From Corynebacterium sp. (GTDB lineage Bacteria > Actinomycetota > Actinomycetes > Mycobacteriales > Mycobacteriaceae), in contig NZ_JAUNLP010000006.1 in assembly GCF_030532195.1 (NCBI RefSeq), positions 1-64,000 of the forward strand: a DNA stretch of 64,000 nt. The letters are read 5' to 3'. Shown in pieces: positions 1 through 9,537 of the stretch. Position 1 is the stretch's first letter. Each line of letters opens with the position of its first letter. The position numbers were made by a program, and so were the translations under genes. The notes below the pieces were generated by a model. It was given only the letters and a program-made list of their open reading frames with translations, ran no database searches and had not been told where the DNA came from.

Positions 1-28
1 CCCCCCATAACGCGAAGCGTCAATAACG

Positions 29-1108
29 CTAAACGTTAAACTTGAACTCGACCACATCGCCATCATGCATGATGTAGTCCTTGCCCTCCTGGCGAATCTT
101 GCCCTGAGCCTTAGCCTCAGCCATGGAGCCCGCGGCAATCAAGTCGTCGTAAGAGACAATCTCGGCTTTAATGAAGCCGCGCTCAAAGTCAGAGTGAATA
201 ACGCCAGCGGCCTCCGGTGCGGTCGCCCCCTTGCGGATGGTCCAGGCGCGGGCTTCCTTCTCGCCAGCAGTCAGATACGTCTGCAGCCCCAGGGTGCGGA
301 AACCAGCACGTGCCAGCGCATGCAGACCCGGCTCGGTCTGACCGATTTCAGAAAGCAGCTCGTTGCGGGATTCCTCATCCAGCTCGAGCAGGTCGGCCTC
401 AGCCTTGGCGTCCAGGAATACGCAGTCCGCCGGTTCCACAGCAGAAGCCAGTTCCGCACGACGGTCTTCGTCGGCAAGCACTTCCTCATCGGCATTGAAG
501 ACGTAGAGGAACGGCTTTGCGGTGAGCAAGTGCAGTTCGCGCAGTGCGGAGAGCTTCACGTCATCGGCAGCGGCGAAGAGGGTGCGGCCCTCCTCCAGGA
601 CGGCGAGAGCCTGCTTGACGGCTTCAACCTCACCGGCCTTTTCCTTGTCCTTCTTGGCTTCCTTCTCCAGACGCGGCAGGGCCTTCTCAATGGTCTGGAT
701 ATCGGCCAGAATCAGCTCGGTTTCAATGACTCCGATATCGGAGGCCGGGTCAACCTTGCCGTCGACATGCACGACATCGTCATCATTGAACACACGGACG
801 ACCTGACAGATGGCATCGGCCTCACGAATATTTGCGAGGAACTTATTGCCCAGGCCTTCGCCCTCCGAAGCGCCCTTCACAATGCCAGCAATGTCAACGA
901 ACGACACCGTGGCGGGAAGGATACGCGCCGAGCCGAAGATTTCGGCGAGCTTATTCAGACGTTCATCGGGAAGCTCAACAACACCGACGTTCGGCTCGAT
1001 GGTGGCGAATGGGTAATTCGCAGCCAGCACATCGTTGCGCGTCAAAGCGTTGAACAGGGTTGACTTTCCGACGTTGGGCAGACCGACAATTCCAAGTGTA
1101 AGACTCAC
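29..1108 (-). CDS. ychF: Redox-regulated ATPase YchF (Obg-family P-loop protein)
   Basis: Universal ribosome-associated ATPase of the OBG/TRAFAC class. The protein opens MSLTLGIVGLPNVGKST, with the Walker A loop at about residues 9-17; an NADE motif replaces the GTPase NKxD specificity motif, as is known for ATP-preferring YchF, and the C-terminus has the TGS-domain pattern. I chose the GTG at 1108, giving 359 aa, over an ATG three codons upstream. The family normally begins MSLT, and a -10-like TAAGAT lies 7 nt before the GTG, so the mRNA is probably leaderless. The gene diverges from the AI-2E transporter gene. Confidence 0.95.
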   Translation of the reverse strand: MSLTLGIVGLPNVGKSTLFNALTRNDVLAANYPFATIEPNVGVVELPDERLNKLAEIFGSARILPATVSFVDIAGIVKGASEGEGLGNKFLANIREADAICQVVRVFNDDDVVHVDGKVDPASDIGVIETELILADIQTIEKALPRLEKEAKKDKEKAGEVEAVKQALAVLEEGRTLFAAADDVKLSALRELHLLTAKPFLYVFNADEEVLADEDRRAELASAVEPADCVFLDAKAEADLLELDEESRNELLSEIGQTEPGLHALARAGFRTLGLQTYLTAGEKEARAWTIRKGATAPEAAGVIHSDFERGFIKAEIVSYDDLIAAGSMAEAKAQGKIRQEGKDYIMHDGDVVEFKFNV

Positions 1109-1202
1109 GCCCTTCATCTTACGGGCTTGGCAAACAAGATTTGAAGTCGCCCATACTTCGCGAACTTGCCCACGCTACCGTTTCAACCCCCATAATGAAT
1201 AC

Positions 1203-2753
1203 GTGAGTAATAAACCCAATGAAGGCGAAGAATGGACTGCACAGTCCGAAAAGGACGCTATCGATTACGTCATGGGATCGGAGCCGTTACGCGTGGAACA
1301 GTCTCTGTCAATCCCCTCCGATACGCATAAGTCGGCGACGACCCAACCTGACTTGCCGGAAGACGCAGAAAATCTCGACGAACTAATGGACGAGAGCAAC
1401 TCCGAATCCATCGACCGCGCCGATGTGATTGGCGAGGGCGCTCGGTGGTTTGCAGGCTGGTGCCTGCGCTTCCTCATCACCGTCGCAGCTATTTACGTCG
1501 TCACCCAGCTGCTGGGCAAGATTTGGGATGGCGTGCTGCCAATCATGCTGGCCCTCATTGTGTCGACGGTTTTGGCGCCGCCCGCCGTCTTCCTGATGAA
1601 GCACCGCTGGCCCCGCGCGCTGGCCGCGCTGACGGTTATCCTCGGCGCGCTGGCCATTATTGGTGGTGTCATAGCACTTCTTGCCCCGACTGTGCAGTCG
1701 CAGTTCCCCGAGCTGCGTCGCCAGTTCACAAACGGCATCCAAGAAGTCCAGAACATCATTCAGGGCCCGCCGTTTAACGTCAAGGACGAGCAGCTTCTCG
1801 ACGCACTGGATCAGGCAACTCAGTGGCTGCAAGAGCGCTCCGGCGATATTGCCAACACGGTTTTCCAGGGCATCTCGGTTGTCTCCTCTGTCGCTGTGAC
1901 CATGATGGCCATGCTGGTGCTGACCTTCTTCTTCATCAAGGACGGTCAGGATTTCCTGCCATGGCTCCGCCGTCTGACTGGCCGTCGCCTGGGCTGGCAC
2001 CTCACTGAGGTCCTCACGCGCTCCTGGAACACGCTGTCGGGTTACATCCGCACGCAGGCTATCGTTTCGCTTATCGACGCCATCTTCATCGGTGCCGGTC
2101 TTGCGATTTTGCAGGTGCCACTGGCCATGGTTTTGGCAGTGGTGACCTTCTTCGCCGGCTTCATTCCGATTGTCGGTGCCTTCACGGCAGGATTCATCGC
2201 CGTCGTCGTCGCCCTGGTGGCCAATGGCCTGACCACGGCAATCTTCGTGTTGATTATCATCATCGCCGTCCAGCAGATTGAGGGTAATATTCTCTCGCCG
2301 ATCCTGCAGTCCAAGGCCATGGATCTCCACGCCGCGATTGTTCTGTTGGTGGTCCTGCTCGGCGGTGGCATCTTCGGCATTATCGGTGCTTTCCTGGCTG
2401 TGCCGGTCACCGCAGTCGTCGCAGTCTGGTTCCGTTACCTCGGCGACCTTACCGACCTGCGCACTGGCGATAAGACGGCGAAGGATATTAAGTTCGCCAC
2501 AGATGCGGGTTCGATTTCCGGCATTCAGATTGAGGCTGCTGGCCGCGCCATGCGCGACCGCCTGGCCAACTTCCGCTTAGGCCATGAGGAAGAGGACAAT
2601 TCCGCAGAACACGTGGTGAAGGCTGATGCCAAGACTGCGGGCCAGGTTTCACCTGAAGCTGGTGTCACAAATCATGAAGAGGGCGCAATGACTAAAGCCT
2701 TCCGCAAAATCTCCGAGACGGTTTCCGGCCCATTTAACCGAAAAGACAAATAA
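1203..2753 (+). CDS. AI-2E family transporter (YdiK/PerM-like membrane protein)
   Basis: Integral membrane protein of about 516 aa. An acidic hydrophilic N-terminus of roughly 75 residues is followed by hydrophobic segments typical of the AI-2E exporter (PF01594) family, with a soluble loop between early and late helices and a hydrophilic C-terminal tail. The open frame reaches upstream to 1035, but the GTG at 1203 is chosen because upstream codons overlap the ychF promoter and do not look coding. The transported substrate is unknown; family members include Na+/H+ antiporters as well as signal exporters. A terminator follows at 2827. Confidence 0.85.
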   Translation: MSNKPNEGEEWTAQSEKDAIDYVMGSEPLRVEQSLSIPSDTHKSATTQPDLPEDAENLDELMDESNSESIDRADVIGEGARWFAGWCLRFLITVAAIYVVTQLLGKIWDGVLPIMLALIVSTVLAPPAVFLMKHRWPRALAALTVILGALAIIGGVIALLAPTVQSQFPELRRQFTNGIQEVQNIIQGPPFNVKDEQLLDALDQATQWLQERSGDIANTVFQGISVVSSVAVTMMAMLVLTFFFIKDGQDFLPWLRRLTGRRLGWHLTEVLTRSWNTLSGYIRTQAIVSLIDAIFIGAGLAILQVPLAMVLAVVTFFAGFIPIVGAFTAGFIAVVVALVANGLTTAIFVLIIIIAVQQIEGNILSPILQSKAMDLHAAIVLLVVLLGGGIFGIIGAFLAVPVTAVVAVWFRYLGDLTDLRTGDKTAKDIKFATDAGSISGIQIEAAGRAMRDRLANFRLGHEEEDNSAEHVVKADAKTAGQVSPEAGVTNHEEGAMTKAFRKISETVSGPFNRKDK

Positions 2754-2826
2754 CGGTAGATTCAACTGTGAACCACGTTAAAGTCTGAAGATAGGTTCTA
2801 TTTCCGGGCTTTAGTCCCTTAGAGAC

Positions 2827-2861
2827 ACGGGCAGGCCTATATACCGGGCTTGCCCGTTTTT
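2827..2861 (+). terminator. Rho-independent terminator after the AI-2E transporter
   Basis: ACGGGCA (2827-2833) pairs with TGCCCGT (2851-2857), followed by a T run. Confidence 0.75.
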
Positions 2862-2890
2862 ATCACTAGTAACCGGTAGGATACGCATTC

Positions 2891-4024
2891 GTGTCGAACA
2901 GATCAGCAGTAACCCGTACGAGCGGCGGTAGCAAGCCGCTGCTTCCTCGCGTACCGATGTGGGTGCCACCATTGCTGATGCTTCTGGCCGGCATCATTGG
3001 CCTTATCTTCTCTGTTCCTAACGGTGCAATTGGCAAGCCGTACTTCATCGCTTTCACGATTGCGGCGCTAGCCGGAACCCTACTGGTGGTACCTCGTGGA
3101 CTCGTTGTCACAGTTGCGCAGATACCTATTTTATTTGCGATTGTGACATTCCTGACCGCCTGGTTTACCGGTTCTCTAGCCGATCCTGAAAATGGCGGTG
3201 CCACGTCATCGACCTCGCGCAAAGCACGATTGGTGACGTCGGCCTATCCCATCGTCCAGCAGTTTCCGTGGCTGCTTATCCTGTTGATAGTCTGCATCAT
3301 CATTGCGGTGTGGCGCTATCTTGAGATCACTCGCAAACAGCAGAAATCTCACAATATCCAGCTCAAGGAAGCCAAGCGCCGCCAGGTTCGCGACGATGCA
3401 GCCGTGGAGTCCTCTTCCCAGGTTCGCCGTCGTCTTGCTGAGTCCGACCGTCGCACAGCTTCGCGTGCAAACGACAGGTCCGCTGCTAGGCGACCGGCAG
3501 CAGACATCATCCGTGATGCAGAAGCTCGCCGCCAGGCTCGACAGCAGGCAGCACAGAAATCAACACAATCTGGTGCTGCTGCCTCGACTGGCACAAGGGC
3601 CGGCGCAGGCGCTGGCAATCGAGCGGCTGCGCGCCCGACTCCACGCCCGGCCACGGCGGAATCCCGTCCCCAGCCGCAGGGCGCCGAGCGGCTGCAGCAG
3701 CCGTCTCCGAACCGAGGCGACCGCACCGCCAATCAGCCACGGCGAGCTGCGGCTCAGGCACGACGTCCCATCGAGCGGCCGAACCGTCCGATGCGGTCGA
3801 CACCTGAGTTTCCCCGTCGTCAAGCTGAGGGCGGCGCGCGTATGTGGGGAGAGCCGTCGGCTGCTTCTGCACCACGTGCAAATCGCCAGGCGCGCCCCGA
3901 GTATCCCGAGCGCCCCGGCACTGGCACTCACCGTCGCACCGAGGAATGGCCGCCACGTCAGCAGCGTCCACGACAGGAGCGCATGACTGGCCGTGACAAC
4001 GCCAATCGCCGCTATCGCAAGTAG
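2891..4024 (+). CDS. DUF6542-type membrane protein with long Arg/Ala/Pro-rich tail
   Basis: 377 aa. The N-terminal ~130 residues contain about four hydrophobic segments (near residues 18-35, 45-60, 62-90 and 118-138). The remaining ~230 residues are hydrophilic, low in complexity and rich in Arg, Ala, Gln and Pro, so probably disordered and cytosolic. This resembles the DUF6542 proteins found beside xseA in corynebacteria; no function is established. The GTG start sits 8 nt after a TAGGAT -10-like box, so it is probably leaderless. The tail could bind nucleic acid or acidic partners, which is speculative. Confidence 0.75.
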   Translation: MSNRSAVTRTSGGSKPLLPRVPMWVPPLLMLLAGIIGLIFSVPNGAIGKPYFIAFTIAALAGTLLVVPRGLVVTVAQIPILFAIVTFLTAWFTGSLADPENGGATSSTSRKARLVTSAYPIVQQFPWLLILLIVCIIIAVWRYLEITRKQQKSHNIQLKEAKRRQVRDDAAVESSSQVRRRLAESDRRTASRANDRSAARRPAADIIRDAEARRQARQQAAQKSTQSGAAASTGTRAGAGAGNRAAARPTPRPATAESRPQPQGAERLQQPSPNRGDRTANQPRRAAAQARRPIERPNRPMRSTPEFPRRQAEGGARMWGEPSAASAPRANRQARPEYPERPGTGTHRRTEEWPPRQQRPRQERMTGRDNANRRYRK

Positions 4025-4026
4025 CT

Positions 4027-4040
4027 CGATTGCGCAATCG
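4027..4040. repeat. 14-bp perfect palindrome just after the DUF6542 stop codon
   Basis: CGATTGCGCAATCG is self-complementary and lies 2 bp after the TAG, ahead of a separate terminator hairpin. It may be a small operator or part of the transcript end. Confidence 0.6.
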
Positions 4041-4052
4041 CACCCACGAGTT

Positions 4053-4081
4053 TGCCCACAGGTATTTTTTGCCTGTGGGCA
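4053..4081 (+). terminator. Hairpin between DUF6542 gene and xseA
   Basis: TGCCCACAGG (4053-4062) pairs perfectly with CCTGTGGGCA (4072-4081). The loop is T-rich rather than the tail, so termination strength is uncertain. Confidence 0.6.
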
Positions 4082-4132
4082 CATTGCGTTTGGCAGCAGG
4101 AGCAATCCTCGCAATCGTGTAAGTGTTGAGAT

Positions 4133-5368
4133 ATGTCGAAACTGGAAACGTCGGCCGAGAAACCGGTTCAGGTACGGCGCCTGAACCAGTTGGTCAAGGA
4201 CTACATTGAGCGCCTCGGACAAATCTGGGTGGAAGGGGAAATCGCTCAGGTCAATTCAAAGCCGAGTTGGAAGCTCTCCTACATCACGCTGCGGGACACC
4301 TCCGCGGAGTTTTCGGTGTCTGTGACCTGCTCTACCACCGCGTTGCGCAATCATCCGCTGCGCAATGGTGACCGAGTGGTCATGCTGGGCAAGCCCGCTT
4401 TCTACGCAGGGCGTGGCCAATTCTCGCTGTGGGCGACGGAATGGCGGCCGGTCGGTCTTGGCCAGTTGCTCGCGCGATTGGAGCAGCTGCGCAAGGCGCT
4501 GGCAGCCGAGGGGCTCTTTGATCCGCGACTAAAACGGCCACTGCCCTACCTACCCAACAAGATTGGGCTTATTACAGGTCGCGGCTCGGCCGCAGAGCGC
4601 GACGTGCTCTCAGTGGCCAAGGCTCGGTGGCCGGAGGTGGACTTCCGTGTCATCAACACCATCGTCCAAGGCGCGAAGGCGGTGCCGGAGGTCATTGAAG
4701 CACTCGGTCAGCTCGATGCCGACCCACAGGTAGATGTCATCATCATCGCCCGCGGCGGCGGCAGTGTGGAGGATTTGCTGCCTTTTTCTGATGAAGCGCT
4801 TGTGCGCGCAGTGAGCAAGGCGACGACACCGGTTGTTTCCGCCATTGGGCACGAGCCGGATACACCTCTGCTGGACTATGTTGCGGACCTGCGCGCGGCA
4901 ACACCGACAGATGCAGCGAAAAAGACAGTGCCCGATGCCGCTGAGGAGCGGCGTTTGATTGAGCAGTTACGCGAGCGTTCTTCTGCTTCGCTGCGACGGT
5001 GGGTGGATCGTGAAGTGGCAACGCTGCGCGACCTCACGTCGAGGCCGGTGCTGCGCGATCCACACACGCCTATCCGGGTGCGCGAAGAATTTGTTTCCGC
5101 GCACGTTGACCAGCTTCGCTTCTTGGTCAATCGCAGCCTAGAGCGCGAGGAGGCCAAGGTCGCGGGCTTGCGCGGCAAGGTCTCTGCGTTGGGGCCATCA
5201 GCCACGTTGGCACGAGGCTATGCCATTGTCCAGGCGCAATCGGCATCCCAGCCAGAGCCGCAGATTGTCACCTCGATCGATCAGGCACCAACGGGATCGC
5301 AGCTCCGCATCCGAGTCAGCGATGGCTCCATCTCGGCTGCCACACTGGGCACGCACCCTGCAAACTAA
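4133..5368 (+). CDS. xseA: Exodeoxyribonuclease VII large subunit
   Basis: Catalytic subunit of exonuclease VII, which degrades single-stranded DNA in both directions with XseB. The 411-aa product has an N-terminal OB-fold (about residues 15-110: [16 protein letters not shown]), then the exonuclease domain with [14 protein letters not shown], the [18 protein letters not shown] block and [20 protein letters not shown], and a C-terminal coiled-coil-like segment. Length is normal for actinobacteria. The ATG at 4133 follows a weak -10-like TAAGTG by 7 nt. xseB follows 53 bp downstream, so the two are probably co-transcribed. Confidence 0.95.
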   Translation: MSKLETSAEKPVQVRRLNQLVKDYIERLGQIWVEGEIAQVNSKPSWKLSYITLRDTSAEFSVSVTCSTTALRNHPLRNGDRVVMLGKPAFYAGRGQFSLWATEWRPVGLGQLLARLEQLRKALAAEGLFDPRLKRPLPYLPNKIGLITGRGSAAERDVLSVAKARWPEVDFRVINTIVQGAKAVPEVIEALGQLDADPQVDVIIIARGGGSVEDLLPFSDEALVRAVSKATTPVVSAIGHEPDTPLLDYVADLRAATPTDAAKKTVPDAAEERRLIEQLRERSSASLRRWVDREVATLRDLTSRPVLRDPHTPIRVREEFVSAHVDQLRFLVNRSLEREEAKVAGLRGKVSALGPSATLARGYAIVQAQSASQPEPQIVTSIDQAPTGSQLRIRVSDGSISAATLGTHPAN

Positions 5369-5421
5369 GACAACTCAACATCCGACGTAAACAAACACGA
5401 ATGAAAAGGACGTAACCACTC

Positions 5422-5727
5422 ATGAATGACAGTGTTTTTGGCGCAGGTCAGGCACCATCTGCTGAGGAACAGGTACCGGTGGAGAACTTGAGTTATGAAG
5501 AAGCTCGAGACGCATTGGTAGAAACCGTCAAACTGTTGGAGCTCGGCCAGATGAGCTTAGATGAGTCGCTGGCGCTGTGGGAGCGCGGCGAGGCATTGGC
5601 GCGCCGCTGTGAAGAGCACCTAGCTGGTGCGCGAGCAAAGGTTGAGGCTGCATTGGCCAGTAAAAACCAAGATGCCGCAGCATCGAATGCTGCGGCATCT
5701 GCACCGGGCAGCGACAGCGGAGAGTAA
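5422..5727 (+). CDS. xseB: Exodeoxyribonuclease VII small subunit
   Basis: Small partner of XseA. The 101-aa product contains the XseB helix-hairpin core [18 protein letters not shown]...[23 protein letters not shown] at about residues 23-75. A ~25-residue Ala/Ser-rich tail extends past the usual end. The DNA coding this tail contains a 14-bp perfect inverted repeat (5670-5700), so the tail may exist because of a structural constraint on the mRNA. The ATG is preceded by a purine-rich stretch (AAAAGGA). Confidence 0.93.
   Translation: MNDSVFGAGQAPSAEEQVPVENLSYEEARDALVETVKLLELGQMSLDESLALWERGEALARRCEEHLAGARAKVEAALASKNQDAAASNAAASAPGSDSGE
5670..5700 (+). repeat. 14-bp perfect inverted repeat inside the 3' end of xseB
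   Basis: AGATGCCGCAGCAT (5670-5683) and ATGCTGCGGCATCT (5687-5700) are exact reverse complements with a 3-nt loop CGA. It is a very stable hairpin 27 nt before the stop codon. No separate terminator is seen between xseB and the convergent gene. Confidence 0.9.
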
Positions 5728-5787
5728 TCCTGATACTCAGCCGCTACCTGCGGTTTCGGGCGCTTGAAAAGACGGTGGCTTTTAGAG

Positions 5788-6435
5788 TTAGTTAGCGGGA
5801 GCGCCAGTTTCAGCGGGCCTGTTCTGCTCGGAATCAGCCGGGGCTGAAGTCGGCGCTGGTGTCTGCAGGGCGGCATTGGCATCAATTGGCTTTGCCTTCT
5901 GTAGGCCCGAGGCCAACTGCGTGAACTCCTCGTCGTTAGCGGTGCCCTCAATCATTGCGCGCACCTCGCCTAAGTCTCCAACCCACACGCGACGGTCGTT
6001 GTCATCAGTCGGCTGGAACTTAGTCCACTTGGTGCCGTCGACATTAACTGCACCATCCCGGAGGCGTTCCTTACCATCTGCGGGCAGCTTGTCAGCTGGT
6101 GCATCAGTCTGCGTGACCTGCACAAACGTGCCACTAGCAGTGACGAAGCCGACGATAGTCGTCTGGTGACCCGCAGCCGTGCCAGCGCGCGTCGAGTTTG
6201 AAGTCCAGCCCTTTGGCACCTCGGGCATCCGAACCGGGTAATCCACGCGGTTGGATTCCATGTTCAAAAATGACTGCGCGTCCACTTCATGCACCGGCCC
6301 ATTTTCGGGTTTTCCGGGGTTAAAGCTGCACAGACCGGTAAAGCCGATGGTGACAGCCATCGCGATTGCCATCACCACAAGGGTGAGAATCATGTCCCGG
6401 CTGTCCTGCAAAATCCTAGGTTTCTCATTCGCCAC
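5788..6435 (-). CDS. DUF4245 domain-containing membrane-anchored protein
   Basis: 215 aa. One transmembrane segment lies near residues 13-36 (MILTLVVMAIAMAVTIGFTG), followed by an extracytoplasmic domain of about 150 residues and a Pro/Ala/Thr-rich tail. The pattern matches DUF4245 proteins beside xseB and glpX in actinobacteria; function unknown. The start is GTG at 6435, with a CATACT hexamer 7 nt upstream, suggesting a leaderless transcript. It converges on xseB. Confidence 0.8.
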   Translation of the reverse strand: MANEKPRILQDSRDMILTLVVMAIAMAVTIGFTGLCSFNPGKPENGPVHEVDAQSFLNMESNRVDYPVRMPEVPKGWTSNSTRAGTAAGHQTTIVGFVTASGTFVQVTQTDAPADKLPADGKERLRDGAVNVDGTKWTKFQPTDDNDRRVWVGDLGEVRAMIEGTANDEEFTQLASGLQKAKPIDANAALQTPAPTSAPADSEQNRPAETGAPAN

Positions 6436-6807
6436 GGGCTCAAGTATGCCAAAGGCACACTTGCGAACCTATTCCTCCGTGGGTTTTCCACCGTTACCGC
6501 TGGCAGGCGTTGGTGACATTCGCTGGTGCCGTCGGCAAGCGAAAACGGCGCCAGAACAGAATTTTGACACGCGTTTGATGTGGAGGTTTGTGTGCTGTCC
6601 TCCCCCACTTTGGCACTAGCCCCACCCCCGCGAGTGAAAAAAGTGGAACACTAGTACCAGATGGCCAGGCGCGAAAAACGGTTGCGCTGAGACATCGATG
6701 AATGGAAATTGCTGCAGCGCTAAGCCCCAGTTTTCTTGGCGTGGCGTCTCCTAGAAAATCAAATATCTCAACTTAGAGTTCCCAAAAGACGGAAGGGCCA
6801 GAATTTA
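6436..6807. other. Intergenic region upstream of glpX (372 bp)
   Basis: No convincing gene. It contains the divergent promoter area of the DUF4245 gene, one CGTCGGCAAGC motif copy (6530-6540), and a purine-rich GGAAGGGCC before glpX that may act as ribosome binding site. A glpX promoter must lie here but no clear -35/-10 pair can be assigned. Confidence 0.6.
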
Positions 6808-7833
6808 ATGAACGCCTCGAATCCTGAAGCACCGGATCGCAACCTTGCGATGGAGCTCGTCCGAGTCACTGAGTCGGCAGCTCTGGCGGCTGGTCAGTGG
6901 GTTGGTCGTGGTCAGAAGGAAAAGGGCGACGGCGCTGCCGTCGATGCCATGCGCAAGCTCATCAACACGGTGGCTATGAACGGTGTCGTCGTTATCGGTG
7001 AGGGCGAAAAGGACGAAGCTCCGATGCTCTTCAACGGCGAGAAGGTCGGCAACGGCTATGGTCCGGCCGTCGACATCGCAGTTGACCCGATTGACGGCAC
7101 CACTTTGATGGCAGAGGGTCGACCGAACTCGATTGCAGTTCTCGCTGCTGCTGACCGCGGTTCTATGTACGACCCGTCGGCCGTTTTCTACATGGACAAG
7201 ATTGCTGTCGGCCCGGAGGCTGCAGGCAAGATTGATATTGAGGCTCCGGTCGAGCACAACATTAAGGCTGTGGCAAAGGCCAAGGGCCTGCGTCCGGAAG
7301 ATGTCACTGTTGTGGTTCTGGATCGTCCGCGTCACGCTGACATGATTCGTGACATCCGCGCTGCTGGCGCAAAGGTTCGCCTGATTGGTGACGGCGACGT
7401 TGCCGGTGCAGTTGCCGCTGCTCAGGACACCAACTCTGTGGACATCATGATGGGTGTCGGTGGCACTCCGGAAGGTGTCATCACCGCATGCGCCATGAAG
7501 TGCATGGGCGGTGAGATTCAGGGCAAGCTCCACCCGCGCGATGAGGCTGAGATTAAGAAGGCCCTGGATGCCGGCCACGACCTGTCCCGGATTCTGACCA
7601 CCGATGACCTGGTCAATTCTGACAACTGCTACTTCGTTGCAACTGGTGTGACCAACGGTGACATGCTGCGTGGCGTTGCTTACCGCGGTAATGGTGCATG
7701 GACCCGTTCGCTGGTCATGCGCTCCAAGTCCGGCACGATTCGCCGCATCGAGGCTTTCCACTCCCTGGCAAAGCTGCGTAAGTACGCATCGATTGATTAC
7801 GGCGCTGGCGAGATGCCGTCGGAAGATCTGTAA
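6808..7833 (+). CDS. glpX: Class II fructose-1,6-bisphosphatase
   Basis: Hydrolyses fructose 1,6-bisphosphate to fructose 6-phosphate in gluconeogenesis. The 341-aa protein has the GlpX metal and phosphate sites: [12 protein letters not shown] near residues 65-76, VDPIDGTT near residues 94-101, and [10 protein letters not shown] near residues 218-227. GlpX is the usual FBPase of actinobacteria. The ATG at 6808 is preferred over an in-frame upstream ATG at 6736 because conservation begins just after it and a purine-rich ribosome site precedes it. A strong terminator follows; fumC lies next. Confidence 0.95.
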   Translation: MNASNPEAPDRNLAMELVRVTESAALAAGQWVGRGQKEKGDGAAVDAMRKLINTVAMNGVVVIGEGEKDEAPMLFNGEKVGNGYGPAVDIAVDPIDGTTLMAEGRPNSIAVLAAADRGSMYDPSAVFYMDKIAVGPEAAGKIDIEAPVEHNIKAVAKAKGLRPEDVTVVVLDRPRHADMIRDIRAAGAKVRLIGDGDVAGAVAAAQDTNSVDIMMGVGGTPEGVITACAMKCMGGEIQGKLHPRDEAEIKKALDAGHDLSRILTTDDLVNSDNCYFVATGVTNGDMLRGVAYRGNGAWTRSLVMRSKSGTIRRIEAFHSLAKLRKYASIDYGAGEMPSEDL

Positions 7834-7849
7834 AGCGAACTACCCCTTT

Positions 7850-7877
7850 AGTGGTGCCCTCGGGGCACCACTTTTTT
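7850..7877 (+). terminator. Terminator of glpX
   Basis: AGTGGTGCCC (7850-7859) pairs with GGGCACCACT (7863-7872), followed by a run of T. Confidence 0.9.
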
Positions 7878-7996
7878 ATCAATCTGATTCATACTTGAAG
7901 GCGAATGCGCTACTGGTGTGAGTTGCATGCCTAATTGCATGTGACAACAGTCGCTTGTCGCGCGCACTCAAGTTCCCTAGATGAAAGAGGCAACGA

Positions 7997-9397
7997 ATGA
8001 CAGAGCAGCAGTTCCGCATCGAGCATGACACCATGGGCGAGGTCAAGGTTCCGGTTGATGCCCTGTGGCGCGCACAGACTCAGCGTGCAGTTGAGAACTT
8101 CCCAATCTCCGGCCGTCCGCTGGAGTCCGAGCAGATTCGCGCTATGGGTCTGCTGAAGGCTGCCTGCGCCATTGTTAACAAGGACCGCGGTCTGCTGTCT
8201 GCAGAGCAGGCAGACGCAATCGTCGCTGCTGCCAAGGAGATTGCTGACGGCAAGCACGATGACCAGTTCCCGATCGACGTTTTCCAGACTGGTTCGGGTA
8301 CGTCCTCCAACATGAACACCAACGAAGTCATTGCTTCTATCGCAAAGGCCAACGGCGTTGAGGTTCACCCGAATGACCACGTCAACATGGGTCAGTCTTC
8401 TAACGACACCTTCCCGACTGCAACTCACGTCGCAGCTACCGAGGCCGCAATTAAGGACCTCATCCCGGGTCTGAAGGTTCTGCAGGAGTCCCTGGCTAAG
8501 AAGGCCAAGGAATGGGAGACCGTAGTTAAGTCCGGCCGTACCCACCTGATGGACGCTGTCCCTGTCACCCTGGGCCAGGAGTTCTCTGGTTACGCTCGCC
8601 AGATTGCCGCTGGCATCGAGCGCATCGAGGCCACCCTGCCGCGTCTGGGTGAGCTGCCAATCGGTGGTACCGCTGTTGGTACCGGCCTGAACACTCCGGC
8701 TGACTTCGGTGCCAAGGTCACTGAGCAGCTCATTGAGCTCACCGGTGTCAAGGAGCTCAAGGAAGCTCAGAACCACTTCGAGGCCCAGGCTAACCGCGAC
8801 GGCCTGGTTGAGTTCTCCGGCGCTATGCGCTCGGTTGCTGTCTCCCTGAACAAGATTGCAAACGACATTCGCTGGATGGGCTCCGGCCCGCTGACCGGTC
8901 TCGCCGAGATTCACCTGCCGGATCTGCAGCCGGGTTCCTCCATCATGCCGGGCAAGGTCAACCCGGTTCTGTGTGAGACCGCTACTCAGGTCGCAGCACA
9001 GGTCATGGGTAACGACGCCGCTGTCGCCTTCGCCGGCGCAAACGGCGCGTTCGAGCTGAACGTCTTCATCCCGGTCATGGCACGCAACGTCCTGGAGTCC
9101 TCCAAGCTGCTGGCCAACACCGCTCGCGTCTTCGCTGAGAAGCTGGTTGACGGCATCGAGCCGAACATCGAGCGCATGAAGACTCTGGCTGAGTCCTCCC
9201 CGTCTATCGTCACCCCGCTGAACTCCGCTATCGGCTACGAGAACGCAGCTAAGGTGGCTAAGACTGCTCTGAAGGAAGGCAAGACCATCCGCCAGACTGT
9301 CATCGACATGGGCTTCGTCGACGGTGAGAAGCTGACCGAGGAAGAGCTGGATAAGCGCCTGAACGTTCTCGACATGGCCAACACCGACCGCGACTAA
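7997..9397 (+). CDS. fumC: Class II fumarate hydratase (fumarase C)
   Basis: Converts fumarate and L-malate in the citric acid cycle; cytoplasmic homotetramer. The 466-aa product has the superfamily signature [11 protein letters not shown] near residues 315-325, the upstream [13 protein letters not shown] substrate loop near residues 97-109, and SGRTHLMDA near residues 178-186. Length is typical. Codon use is strongly biased to preferred C-ending codons, as for highly expressed genes. GTG or TTG starts upstream are not needed; ATG 7997 gives the canonical N-terminus. Confidence 0.97.
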   Translation: MTEQQFRIEHDTMGEVKVPVDALWRAQTQRAVENFPISGRPLESEQIRAMGLLKAACAIVNKDRGLLSAEQADAIVAAAKEIADGKHDDQFPIDVFQTGSGTSSNMNTNEVIASIAKANGVEVHPNDHVNMGQSSNDTFPTATHVAATEAAIKDLIPGLKVLQESLAKKAKEWETVVKSGRTHLMDAVPVTLGQEFSGYARQIAAGIERIEATLPRLGELPIGGTAVGTGLNTPADFGAKVTEQLIELTGVKELKEAQNHFEAQANRDGLVEFSGAMRSVAVSLNKIANDIRWMGSGPLTGLAEIHLPDLQPGSSIMPGKVNPVLCETATQVAAQVMGNDAAVAFAGANGAFELNVFIPVMARNVLESSKLLANTARVFAEKLVDGIEPNIERMKTLAESSPSIVTPLNSAIGYENAAKVAKTALKEGKTIRQTVIDMGFVDGEKLTEEELDKRLNVLDMANTDRD

Positions 9398-9410
9398 TCG
9401 CAGGTTTTCT

Positions 9411-9495
9411 GCCACGCTAGCCGTGGCTAGCTAAAACTAGTCCCCTGCCAGTCGGTTGCCGCTTTTACGGCGACTTCCTGGGAGGGGATTTTTCA
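9411..9495 (+). terminator. Two hairpins after fumC, the second a terminator
   Basis: GCCACG (9411-9416) pairs with CGTGGC (9422-9427). A longer imperfect stem starting TCCCC near 9440 and closing GGGGA near 9488 is followed by TTTTT. Confidence 0.7.
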
Positions 9496-9537
9496 TGCCT
9501 ACTCGACTAATCCGCACTTTGCCGTACCGTGGCAGGC

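Noticed and set aside
6251..6619. 122-codon frame between the DUF4245 gene and glpX
   Set aside because: Begins inside DUF4245 on the other strand; no ribosome site or family pattern.
7931..9415. 494-codon open frame antisense to fumC
   Set aside because: Shadow of strong codon bias in fumC; no family pattern, while the sense strand has full FumC signatures.
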